From: Virgisporangium aurantiacum
Lineage (GTDB): Bacteria; Actinomycetota; Actinomycetes; Mycobacteriales; Micromonosporaceae
Assembly: GCF_016863635.1 (NCBI RefSeq)
Contig: NZ_BOPG01000014.1
Span: 1-64,000 of the forward strand
Direction of reading: 5' to 3'
Length of the DNA stretch: 64,000 nucleotides
The position numbers and the translations under genes are program-made. Positions 17,630 to 25,868 of this stretch are shown in pieces. Under the pieces are notes generated by a model that was not told the origin of the DNA, did not search any database, and worked only from the letters and a program-made list of their open reading frames with translations. Each line of letters starts with the position of its first letter. Within the stretch, counting starts at the first letter, position 1.

Positions 17630-18613
17630 TCAGCGCGGGGCGAACGTCCGGCGGTAGGCGAGCGGCGACACGCCCAGCGCCTGGTGGAACCGTTGCCGCA
17701 GCGCCGCGGCGCTCCCGAACCCGGTGTCGCGGGCGATCCGCGCCACGCTCAGGTCGCTCGACTCCAGCAGTTCCCGGGCCCGGTCGGTGCGGTGCTGGAG
17801 CAGCCACTGCGCCGGGCTCAGGCCCGTCTCGTCGCGGAAGTGCCGGGTGAACGTCCGCACGCTCATCCGGGCATGGGCGGCCATCCGGTCCAGGGTGAGC
17901 GGTTCGCCGAGGTGATCCATCGCCCACACCCGCGTGCGGGCGGTGCCCGCGTTCGACGGCGACGGCACCGGCCGCTCGGTGTACTGGGCCTGGCCGCCGT
18001 CGCGCCACGGCGGGACGACGCAGCGCCGGGCCGCGCGGTTGGCCACCTCGGCGCCGTGGTCGCGGCGGATCAGGTGCAGGCACAGGTCGATCCCGGCCGC
18101 GACGCCGGCCGACGTGAGGATCTCGCCGTCGTCGACGAAGAGGACGTCGGCGTCGAGCTTCACGGCGGGGAACAGGCGGGCGAAGCGGTCGGCGTGCGCC
18201 CAGTGGGTGGCCGCGGGGCGGTCGTCGAGCAGGCCGGCGGCGGCCAGCACGAAGGCACCGGTGCAGATCGAGACGATCCGGGCGCCGCGCCCGTGCGCGC
18301 GGCTCAGCGCTTCGGCGATCTCGGAATCGAGGACGCCGTCGAGCAGCGCCGGGCCGTTGTGGATTCCGGGGACGATCACCGTGTCGGCCGCTTCCAGCAG
18401 CTCCAACCCGTTGTCGGGCAGCACGGAGAAGCCGGCCGCGCTCCGGACCGGCCGGCCGCCGGGCGTGCAGACCCGCACCTGGTAGTACCGGCGGCCGTCG
18501 AGGTCGCGGGCCGAGCCCAGGACCTGGGGCGAGGTGCCCAGGTCGAGGCCGACCACGTGGTCGAGCGCCAGCACCGCCACCCGGTGACGCCCGTCACCGC
18601 TAAAAGCACTCAT
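17630..18613 (-). CDS. GlxA family regulator (DJ-1/PfpI domain plus AraC HTH)
   Basis: 327 residues. The N-terminal DJ-1/PfpI-like domain (to about 185) includes VAVLALDHVVGLDLGTS, VIVPGIHNG and VSICTGAFVLAAAGLL with the nucleophile-elbow Cys. The C-terminal AraC domain has MAAHARMSVRTFTRHFRDET and SVARIARDTGFGSAAALRQRF. Such proteins control amino acid or amine metabolism in actinomycetes. ATG at 18613; a longer upstream frame is antisense to the MFS gene. Divergent from that gene with a 70-bp gap, so it probably controls it. Confidence 0.92.
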   Translation of the reverse strand: MSAFSGDGRHRVAVLALDHVVGLDLGTSPQVLGSARDLDGRRYYQVRVCTPGGRPVRSAAGFSVLPDNGLELLEAADTVIVPGIHNGPALLDGVLDSEIAEALSRAHGRGARIVSICTGAFVLAAAGLLDDRPAATHWAHADRFARLFPAVKLDADVLFVDDGEILTSAGVAAGIDLCLHLIRRDHGAEVANRAARRCVVPPWRDGGQAQYTERPVPSPSNAGTARTRVWAMDHLGEPLTLDRMAAHARMSVRTFTRHFRDETGLSPAQWLLQHRTDRARELLESSDLSVARIARDTGFGSAAALRQRFHQALGVSPLAYRRTFAPR

Positions 18614-18683
18614 GGCCCGATTATTGCGCATGATGGCCTGTCGGCCACTCCCGGTTGTTACCGATGATCGGAAGACTGGTCGG

Positions 18684-19946
18684 GTGAGAAGAGTCCACCC
18701 TGCCTGGCTGGCCGCCGGCGTCGCGCTCGTGGCGCTGGTCGGTGCCGCCGGTTTCCGGGCCACCCCGTCGGTGATGCTGCACCCGCTGAACGAGGAGTTC
18801 GGCTGGCCGCTGGCCACGATCTCGGCCGCGGTGTCGGTCAACCTGATCCTGTACGGGCTCACCGCCCCGTTCGCGGCGGCGCTCATGGACCGTTTCGGCG
18901 TCCGCCGGGTCACCACCGGCGCGCTGCTGCTGGTGTCGGCGGGCAGCGGGCTGACCGTGCTGATGCGGTCGAGCGTCGAGCTGATCCTGCTGTGGGGGGT
19001 GCTGGTCGGGCTGGGCACCGGGTCGATGGCGCTGGCGTTCGTCGCGACGGTCACCGGGCGGTGGTTCGTCAAGCGGCGCGGCCTGGTGACGGGCGTGCTT
19101 ACGGCCGCCGGCGCCGCCGGGCAACTGGTCTTCCTGCCCGTGCTGGCACTCGTCGTCGAGAACAGTGGCTGGCGCACCGCGTCACTGATCGTTTCGGGCG
19201 CCGCGCTGGCGGTCGTCCCCCTGGTTCTGATCTGGCTCCGCGACTACCCGGCGGATGTCGGTGTGCGCCCTTATGGCGCGGACGCCGACCCCGAACCGCC
19301 GCCGCCCATGAAGGAAGGGGCCGCCCGGCGGGCGATCGGCGCGTTGACGTCGGCCGCGAAGACCCGGCCGTTCTGGCTGCTCGCCGGCGGCTTCGCGATC
19401 TGCGGCGCGACCACGAACGGCCTGGTCGGCACGCATTTCATCCCCGCCGCGCACGACCACGGCATGGCGCCGACCGCCGCCGCGAGCCTGCTGGCGCTCA
19501 TCGGTCTCTTCGACATCGTGGGCACGGTCGTCTCGGGTTGGCTGACCGACCGGGTCGACAGCCGGATCCTGCTCGGCGTGTACTACGCCGGCCGCGGGCT
19601 GTCGCTGCTGATCCTGCCGACGCTGTTCAACGCCTCGGCCGCACCGATGGTGGTGTTCATCGTCTTCTACGGGCTCGACTGGGTGGCCACGGTGCCGCCG
19701 ACGGTCGCGCTGTGCCGGGAGTACTACGGCGCGGCCGGGCCGGTGGTGTTCGGCTGGGTGTTCGCGTCGCACCAGTTCGGCGCGGCGCTCGCCGCCACCG
19801 GCGCCGGCCTGGTGCGCGACCGCCTCGGCGAGTACACGGTGGCCTGGTACGTGGCCGGCGGGCTGGCGATCCTCGGCGCGGTCCTGTCGCTGGCGATCCG
19901 TCGCGGCGCGCCGGTCCGCCCGGCTGTGGTGCCCGCGACGGCGTAA
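18684..19946 (+). CDS. MFS transporter
   Basis: About 420 residues with 12 predicted helices in two halves. The MFS loop 2-3 motif is MDRFGVRRVTTG, and WLTDRVDSRILLG is the matching loop 8-9 motif. The helix 1-4 layout and ATPSVMLHPLNEEFGWPL at the start fit the oxalate/formate-like (monocarboxylate) group. GTG at 18684 is preferred; the longer frame begins in the promoter of the divergent GlxA-type regulator. Substrate unknown, probably an organic anion. Confidence 0.9.
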   Translation: MRRVHPAWLAAGVALVALVGAAGFRATPSVMLHPLNEEFGWPLATISAAVSVNLILYGLTAPFAAALMDRFGVRRVTTGALLLVSAGSGLTVLMRSSVELILLWGVLVGLGTGSMALAFVATVTGRWFVKRRGLVTGVLTAAGAAGQLVFLPVLALVVENSGWRTASLIVSGAALAVVPLVLIWLRDYPADVGVRPYGADADPEPPPPMKEGAARRAIGALTSAAKTRPFWLLAGGFAICGATTNGLVGTHFIPAAHDHGMAPTAAASLLALIGLFDIVGTVVSGWLTDRVDSRILLGVYYAGRGLSLLILPTLFNASAAPMVVFIVFYGLDWVATVPPTVALCREYYGAAGPVVFGWVFASHQFGAALAATGAGLVRDRLGEYTVAWYVAGGLAILGAVLSLAIRRGAPVRPAVVPATA

Positions 19947-19988
19947 CGGGCTGGCGGCCGGGAGTGATCAGCGGTCATCATTCTCAGG

Positions 19989-22847
19989 GTGTCCGTTCGG
20001 CTCGCGGGTGGCGTGGCGGCGGGGGCGGGTCTCACGGTGTGGCTGCCCTCGCCCGAGGGCCCGTGTCCACCGGCGGCCGGCGACGGGTCCGGTCTCCCGG
20101 TCGCCGTCGGCCCCGCCGGTGCCGATCCGGCCGCAGCGGTGACCGCGCTCGCCGAGCTGGTCGCGGCCGCCGGCGTGGAGGCCACCGGCGCCGGCGTCGA
20201 CCTCGGCGACGGGTTCCGCTCGGCGCGCCTCGCCGGTGCCCGCGGCGACCGGCGCGACGCCGTCCTCGCCGCGTTGCGGTCGATCGGCCCCGAGCGGCTC
20301 GGCGACCGGGCCGGCGTCCTCGTCGCGCTGTTCGGCCCGGCCGCCACCAAACCGCTCGGCGCCGCGGCGGGCCGCGCGGTCGACGAGGGCCGCTGGGCGG
20401 TCGTGCACCTGGCCAGCGCCGCCAGCGACCTGCTCGGCCCGGAACAACTCGCCGACGTGCTCGGCTGGCCCGTCCCACCCGGCACCGACCCGGTTCCGCA
20501 CGGCCGCGCGTCCGATCTCGCCGGGCATCTGGCGGTCGCGCTCGGCCCGATCGCGCCGGCGCGGCGTCCACGCATTTTAAGATCATTATGGGACGCCGTG
20601 AGCGTCCACCAGGCGGCCAGATCCGTCTATCGACGCATCCGTACGGGCCAGTCCGCGGTGGACCTCAGCGGTGAACTGGCCACCCGCCGCCGGGCGTACC
20701 GCGATGCCGTCCTGCTGGCGACGGTGCACCGGTTCTACGGTCACGAGCCGACGCTGCTCGACGCCGCGCGCTGGAAACCCGACCTCCACGACCTCGCCGA
20801 GGGCCTGCGCGACCTGCTCAAGGACGCGCTCGCCGCCACGATCCTGCTGCGCACCGCGGAAGCGGTCGCGCGCACCGGCGTCACCGATGGTCTTGCCGCG
20901 TCGCGGCCGATCCTCAAGTACGGCGCCGGGCTGCTGAACGCCGCGGCCCGCGCTTCCGATGGAGACGGCCATCCGGCCCGGCCCGGCTGTTACGTGCACG
21001 ACCTGTGGCAGGCGGTGTCGGGCAGGTCGGCCCAGCCGCCCGTTGAGGTTCTTTCGACCGCGCGCGACTACGGGCGGGTCGTATTCGACGCGTCCGGCGA
21101 CGCGATCCGCGAGCTCTTCACCGGCGGCTTCGATCCCCGCGAGTCGCCGCTGGCCATGTGGGCCACCCGGTCGATGGAGGGCTGGCGCCGGGCCGCCGGG
21201 TACCACCGCGCGCCGGCCTCGTGGTCACAGGTGCCGGTGTTCCACGACCTGCTGAGCCTCGGTCCGCTGGCCACCCGCCTGGCCGACCGCCCCGGCCAGC
21301 CCCCGGGCGACGTCGAGGTCGCCGCCGACCTGCTGTGGTACGCCGACCTCGGCGACGCGCTGGCCGTCTACCGCGGGCGGGCATCGGCCGACGTCCAGGT
21401 CGACCTGTGGGGCCCGGTCGTGTGGCCGGCGGGCCGCCCGACCGACGACGACGATCCGCTGCGACAGGTGCTCGAGTCGGTGCCGCTGGCCGTGGCCGGT
21501 GCCGCGCAACTGGTGTCGATCGGCGGCCGGGTGCCGGAGCGCTGCGGCACCTGGGCCGAACTGGTCGACGGCCTGCTCGCCACCGAGGCCCTGGCCGAGG
21601 GGCGCACAGGCCCGTTCCTGCTGCCCGACCCGTTCCCCGGCCTCGACGGCACCGTGCTTCCGGGCACCGCCCTGCGCGTCGAGTTCGCCCACGACAGCAC
21701 GGCGCTGGCCCGCTGGGCCAACGACATGGGCAACTGCATCGCGTCGCCGCACTACGCCGTCGGCGCCCAGCGGGGGCGCCGGGTGCTGGCCGCGCTGGTC
21801 GACGCCGACGGCCGCCCGGTGGTGAACCTGGAACTGCGCCGCGGCTTCCCCGCCGGCCCGTGGGCGCTGAACGCGCTGGCCGCCCGGTTCAACGCCGACC
21901 CCGAGCCCGCCCTGGTCGAGGCGGTGCGCCGCTGGGTCGCCGCCCTCCGCACCCCCACGCATCCCGAAGCGGCACCGGCCGCGCCCGCGTTCAACGTCCG
22001 CGACAACCGGATCGACCCGCACGGCGGCCGCGGCACCACCGACCCACCGGCCCGCGACGCGGAGCCGATCCGCACGGCGCCACCCCGCCAGCTGGCCCGC
22101 CGCCTGCTCGACGACACGGCCGCCCGGCTCGGCGACCTGGTCACCGAGAACCTGGCCACGCCCGCTTCGCGCGGGTCCCTGGCCGTGGTGACCACCCTGG
22201 GCACAGCTCTACATCGCGCCACCGACCACGACCTCACGAAGCTGGTCCGCGCGGCGATCGCGCGCCCCGGCGGCTTCGACGAGCTGTGGACCGCCACCGA
22301 CGTCCGCCCCCTGACCACCGCGGTCGCCGCCCTCCCCGCGGAGCTCCGCGACCGCTATCCCGCCCTGTCCCGCCTCACCGGCGACGACGAGCTCCCGCGC
22401 TCCCTACGCCTGCTGGTGCGCACGCCGAAGATCGCGCCCGGCCGCACCCTGGAGGCCGTCAACGCGCGGCTGCGCGCCGCGCTGGGCCGCCTCGCCCGGT
22501 CCGGCGACCCGGCCCTGGCCACGGCGGTGGCCACCGAGTCGACCACGCCCGCCCTGTGCGCGCTGGTGACCGCCACCTCGCTGTGGGCCGACACTGTCGA
22601 CTCGGTGCGGATCCTGCCGCCGCGCCGGGTGCGCGTGCCCGGCTTCCCCGCCTCGACCCTCGACGACCCCGACGGCCCGTGGCAGCGGGCCTGGCCCGCG
22701 GTCCGCGACCTCGGCGCACCCGTCGACGAGTTCTGGGACCGCATCGCCGTAACCGGCCTGGTGGTGCCGGCGGCCTGGCTCGCCGGCGCCGACTGGACCG
22801 TGCTCTGGCGCCGCGCCACCGCGAGAGCCCGCCACCACCGTCCGTAA
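19989..22847 (+). CDS. large protein of unknown function with PcfJ-like motif
   Basis: 952 residues, GTG start, no signal peptide or membrane helix. I do not recognise the whole protein. Near residues 575-620 lies DMGNCIASPHYAVGAQRGRR followed by VLAALVDADGRPVVNLELRR. This resembles the conserved block of PcfJ-like proteins, where a short invariant N/H-C motif precedes two beta strands. The N-terminal 200 residues are Gly/Ala-rich with short helices. The rest is helical and Arg/Asp-rich, with several DP/DDP turns. It stands alone after the MFS gene and is followed by a long hairpin. It could be an unknown effector, repair or antiviral-type protein, but nothing here decides. Confidence 0.8.
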   Translation: MSVRLAGGVAAGAGLTVWLPSPEGPCPPAAGDGSGLPVAVGPAGADPAAAVTALAELVAAAGVEATGAGVDLGDGFRSARLAGARGDRRDAVLAALRSIGPERLGDRAGVLVALFGPAATKPLGAAAGRAVDEGRWAVVHLASAASDLLGPEQLADVLGWPVPPGTDPVPHGRASDLAGHLAVALGPIAPARRPRILRSLWDAVSVHQAARSVYRRIRTGQSAVDLSGELATRRRAYRDAVLLATVHRFYGHEPTLLDAARWKPDLHDLAEGLRDLLKDALAATILLRTAEAVARTGVTDGLAASRPILKYGAGLLNAAARASDGDGHPARPGCYVHDLWQAVSGRSAQPPVEVLSTARDYGRVVFDASGDAIRELFTGGFDPRESPLAMWATRSMEGWRRAAGYHRAPASWSQVPVFHDLLSLGPLATRLADRPGQPPGDVEVAADLLWYADLGDALAVYRGRASADVQVDLWGPVVWPAGRPTDDDDPLRQVLESVPLAVAGAAQLVSIGGRVPERCGTWAELVDGLLATEALAEGRTGPFLLPDPFPGLDGTVLPGTALRVEFAHDSTALARWANDMGNCIASPHYAVGAQRGRRVLAALVDADGRPVVNLELRRGFPAGPWALNALAARFNADPEPALVEAVRRWVAALRTPTHPEAAPAAPAFNVRDNRIDPHGGRGTTDPPARDAEPIRTAPPRQLARRLLDDTAARLGDLVTENLATPASRGSLAVVTTLGTALHRATDHDLTKLVRAAIARPGGFDELWTATDVRPLTTAVAALPAELRDRYPALSRLTGDDELPRSLRLLVRTPKIAPGRTLEAVNARLRAALGRLARSGDPALATAVATESTTPALCALVTATSLWADTVDSVRILPPRRVRVPGFPASTLDDPDGPWQRAWPAVRDLGAPVDEFWDRIAVTGLVVPAAWLAGADWTVLWRRATARARHHRP

Positions 22848-22877
22848 CCCCGCGCGCCACCGCCCCCCTCTCGCGAG

Positions 22878-22951
22878 TCGATCTTGCAGTTGTGGTGCCG
22901 GAATCACCCTGTTTTGTACATATTTGGGTGGCACCACAACTGCAAGATCGA
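22878..22951. repeat. long perfect inverted repeat between convergent genes
   Basis: A 22-bp perfect stem beginning TCGATCTTGCAGTTGTGG and ending with its complement, around a 30-nt AT-rich centre (GTTTTGTACATATTT). It sits between the convergent 952-residue gene and the X-Pro peptidase, so it can terminate both. At 22 bp it is longer than needed for termination and looks like a dispersed hairpin element, sharing GATCTTG with 11201-11252. Confidence 0.8.
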
Positions 22952-22964
22952 CGGGGATCACCGC

Positions 22965-24848
22965 TCAGGACAGGGGGAGCAGCACGTGGCTGAGGCCCAG
23001 TTCCGCCTCGACGCGGGTGCCGGTGCGATAGCGCAGCGTGTGGTCGCGGTCCGTCGAGATCAGGACCACGCCAATCCGGTGGCCGGGCTTGAACACGTGG
23101 TCCTGGGGTTGCAGGTCCCAGGACAGGGTGTACGTGCGGCCCGCCGCCACCGGGGTCTCGTCCCACTGCGAGTAGCGGTTGCGGACGTCCAGCCAGCCGC
23201 GGCTGACGATCTTCAGCGGCGTCTCCCGCGTCACGTACGCCCGTTTGTTGAAGCAGCCAGGATCCTCCGGGATGCCCGGCGCGATGCAGTCCTGCCCGGG
23301 CACCGTCGCGATGCCGGCGAACCGCACGTCGGTGCCGTAGTCGACCAGTAGCGCGGTCAGGTACGGCGAGCGCCCGTCGAGGCTGGCCCGCACGGTGACG
23401 CGCGGCGTGCCCGACAGCCGGACCGGCGACGTCAGCGGCGTGGTCAGGAACGCCAGCCGGTTGGGGTCGGCGGCCAGTTCGTTGTCCACAAGCTGGTCGG
23501 CGGTCTGGCTCGTGTCGTCAACGAATGATTGATCGTGCCCGAACCCGGACGGCCAGCGGCTCAGCGTGCCCGGGCGTCCGTCCGCGGCCTCCGGACCGAG
23601 GAACAGCGGCACCTGCGTCGTGCCGGGGACCGGCCAGGAGCGGCTGGTCGTCCACTGGTTCGGCGCGGTCTCCACGTCGGCCATGGGCTCGTTCATGATG
23701 CCGTTGCGCACGCCGTGCAGCCAGAAGTCGAACCAGCGGTGCAGCGTCGCGATCCACTCGGCCCGGCGCACGTTGAACGGGTCGGTGTGCGGACCCTGGT
23801 GCAGCCAGATCTTGCGCTGGACGCCGTTCGAGGAAAGCGCGTTCCACCACTGGATCCCGTTCTTGGTCCGGACGTTCCAGTCGTTGAGGCCGTGCACCAG
23901 GAAAACGCTTGCCCGCACCTTGTGCGCGTCCTTGACGTAGTTCCGCTCGTCCCAGTAGCGGCTGTAGTCGCCGGTCTCCCGGTCCTGCCGCCGTTCCAGC
24001 TCGTCCATCACCCCGGCGCACACCTCCGGGTTCTTCCGGGTGAGCACGAGTCTCGCCAGGACATCGGTGTCCTCGCCCTGGAACGGGAACGGCGCGACCA
24101 CACCACCGTTGGCGCGGTAGTAGTCGTACCAACTGGAGATCCCGGCGATCGGCACGATCGTCTCCAGCCCGCGCACGCCGGTCGTCGCGACGGCGTTCGG
24201 CAGCGTCGCGTTGTAGGAAACCCCGATCATGCCGGTCTTCCCGGTCGACCAGGTCGCCCGGGCGCTGTCACCCTCCGGGGTGAAGCCGCGCGCCCGCCCG
24301 TTCAGCCAGTCGACGACCGCTTTCATGCCGAGCGTCTCGTTCGGGTCGCCGGACGTCGGGCAGCCGTCGGAGCCGCCGGTGCCGATGCTGTCGGCGAACA
24401 CCACCGCGTAGCCGCGCGGCACGAAGTAGTTGTCGAGATAGCCGGCGAACAGGATCGTCTCCGCGGCGCGGTCGGCCCCGCCGGCCGATCGCGCGGCCGC
24501 CGGGTCGTCGCGGTCGATGTCGTCGTGGTTGGGGACGTCGTTGAGGCCGGCGTAGTACGGGCTCGGCTGGAAGATGACGGGGACCTTCAGCCCCCGCTCG
24601 GTCTCGGCCGGCCGGATCACGCGCACCTCGACGCGGTCCCGCTTGCCGTCGTGATCGCTGTCGATCTCCGTCTCGACGTACCGGCGCTCGCGGATCGCCT
24701 GGGTGTAGTCGAAGACGGGTTGGGTCACCCCGTTCTGCACGACGATCCCGGGCGGTTTCGGCACCGCCGAGGCCGGGTTCGCGGTGACGGCGAGCAGCGC
24801 CACGGTGGCGGCGGCGGTCAGGGTGACGAGCTGACGGACGGATCGCAT
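22965..24848 (-). CDS. secreted X-Pro dipeptidyl-peptidase (S15/CocE family)
   Basis: 627 residues. The Sec signal peptide (LVTLTAAATVALLAVTANPA) predicts export. The alpha/beta-hydrolase core shows YAVVFADSIGTGGSDGCPTS, nucleophile MIGVSYNATLPN, acid VHGLNDWNV and a His in QGPHTDPF. A C-terminal jelly-roll domain with the family block RNRYSQWDETPVAAG follows. Xaa-Pro dipeptidyl peptidases release N-terminal X-Pro dipeptides; CocE-like relatives cleave esters. Two dispersed palindrome copies lie in it (23832 and 23900). Confidence 0.93.
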   Translation of the reverse strand: MRSVRQLVTLTAAATVALLAVTANPASAVPKPPGIVVQNGVTQPVFDYTQAIRERRYVETEIDSDHDGKRDRVEVRVIRPAETERGLKVPVIFQPSPYYAGLNDVPNHDDIDRDDPAAARSAGGADRAAETILFAGYLDNYFVPRGYAVVFADSIGTGGSDGCPTSGDPNETLGMKAVVDWLNGRARGFTPEGDSARATWSTGKTGMIGVSYNATLPNAVATTGVRGLETIVPIAGISSWYDYYRANGGVVAPFPFQGEDTDVLARLVLTRKNPEVCAGVMDELERRQDRETGDYSRYWDERNYVKDAHKVRASVFLVHGLNDWNVRTKNGIQWWNALSSNGVQRKIWLHQGPHTDPFNVRRAEWIATLHRWFDFWLHGVRNGIMNEPMADVETAPNQWTTSRSWPVPGTTQVPLFLGPEAADGRPGTLSRWPSGFGHDQSFVDDTSQTADQLVDNELAADPNRLAFLTTPLTSPVRLSGTPRVTVRASLDGRSPYLTALLVDYGTDVRFAGIATVPGQDCIAPGIPEDPGCFNKRAYVTRETPLKIVSRGWLDVRNRYSQWDETPVAAGRTYTLSWDLQPQDHVFKPGHRIGVVLISTDRDHTLRYRTGTRVEAELGLSHVLLPLS

Positions 24849-24935
24849 CGCAGGCGCCTCCTGAATCGGGTGCGCCGAGCCTATTCGCGTGCGTCGATCA
24901 AAAGCCAGTGACGCGGGCGAATGCGCGGGTCCCGG

Positions 24936-25151
24936 TCAGGGTGTCGGGGCGACACCGCCGGCCTGGAAAGCGCTTTCCCGGTTGGGCAACCAGGACTCCG
25001 GGAGCACGAAGATGTGCCGGCGCAGACAGATCGTGTGTGCCATCGTCATGGCGCCCGACGTGGAGCCGAGGGTCCACCGGTGGGCGACCTCGGCCGGCGC
25101 ACCGCACTCCGGGTCGGGGCACTGGGTCAGGTCGAGGTGGTAGCTGTTCAC
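24936..25151 (-). CDS. small zinc-ribbon-like protein
   Basis: 71 residues, GTG start. It has CPDPECGAPAEVAHRW near the start and a later Cys/Arg/His cluster (TICLRRHIFVLP), a pattern I associate with small conserved actinomycete proteins of unknown role that probably bind Zn. The C-terminal RESAFQAGG is coded by the one perfect copy of the dispersed palindrome (24965-24978). No convincing ribosome site is visible. Confidence 0.65.
   Translation of the reverse strand: MNSYHLDLTQCPDPECGAPAEVAHRWTLGSTSGAMTMAHTICLRRHIFVLPESWLPNRESAFQAGGVAPTP
24965..24978. repeat. perfect copy of the dispersed palindrome GGAAAGCGCTTTCC
   Basis: The only exact copy. One- or two-mismatch copies start at 6050, 6547, 23832, 23900, 25630, 32190, 34374, 34961, 39149, 39294, 39481, 42018, 43993, 52045, 52261, 52377, 52916, 57492, 63298 and 63446. 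Weaker ones start at 43634, 52428 and 57090. Nearly all lie inside genes, on both strands and in different frames (ESAF, GKRF or KAL readings). Known LacI-family operators look similar, but those sit in promoters. Confidence 0.85.
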
Positions 25152-25231
25152 CGTAGAAGGGTGCGGACGCCGGGGCGCGACGGCAGCCGGAAACTCGACG
25201 TATCAGGAGGTGGGTCGCGTAGCCGACCGTC

Positions 25232-25825
25232 TCACCCGATGCGCAGGCCCAACGCCCGCGCCACCGTGAGGGCCTGCTCGGCGTCGATGACCGCGTCGCG
25301 CAGGTCGGCGTCGCGCGGGTCCAGGGCACTCAGGTCCGACCCGCGCAGGTCGCACTGCCCCAGTTTGATGCCGCCCAGCCGCGCCGCGCTCAGGTCGACC
25401 CCGGTGAGCGTGCCGCCGGTCAGGTTCGCGCCGGTGAGGTCGGCCTCGCGCATCCGGGTGCCGGTGAACCCGACACCGCGCAGGTCGGCGCGGGCGAGCG
25501 AGACGAACGACCAGTCGCCGCCGGTCACCGTCAGCGGACGCAGGTCACACTCGGTGAACGTGCTGCCGACGAGCTTGCACCCGCTGAACGACGCCTCGAA
25601 GAAGTTGCAGCGCTCGAACGTGCACCGCAGGAAAGCGCTGTCCTCGTGCCGCGACGCGTTGAACCGCACCCCGCCGAACCGGCACTCGGTGAACACCGCG
25701 CCCCGGCTGACCGCCTCGGTCAGGTCGACGTTGGTGAAGAAGCACTGGGTGTAGACGCGGTCGCCGAGGTCCTCGCCGTACCAGTCGTCGCTGAGGAACG
25801 ACCCGTCCTCGATCTCGTCCGCCAC
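25232..25825 (-). CDS. pentapeptide-repeat protein
   Basis: 197 residues forming a run of A(D/N)LXX-type pentapeptides (ADLRGVGFTGTRMREADLTG, ANLTGGTLTGVDLSAARLGG), which fold as a right-handed quadrilateral beta helix. The length is close to Qnr/MfpA-like DNA-gyrase-binding proteins, but the family also has many other members, so gyrase protection is only a possibility. No signal peptide. A palindrome copy (25630) lies near the middle. Confidence 0.9.
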   Translation of the reverse strand: MADEIEDGSFLSDDWYGEDLGDRVYTQCFFTNVDLTEAVSRGAVFTECRFGGVRFNASRHEDSAFLRCTFERCNFFEASFSGCKLVGSTFTECDLRPLTVTGGDWSFVSLARADLRGVGFTGTRMREADLTGANLTGGTLTGVDLSAARLGGIKLGQCDLRGSDLSALDPRDADLRDAVIDAEQALTVARALGLRIG

Positions 25826-25868
25826 GCGCCGAGCGTAACCACCCCGCGCGGCCAGGATCCGCCGGACA

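Noticed and set aside
24965..24978. LacI-family operator
   Set aside because: The sequence would suit such a site, but it lies at the end of a gene, and its relatives lie inside genes far from promoters.
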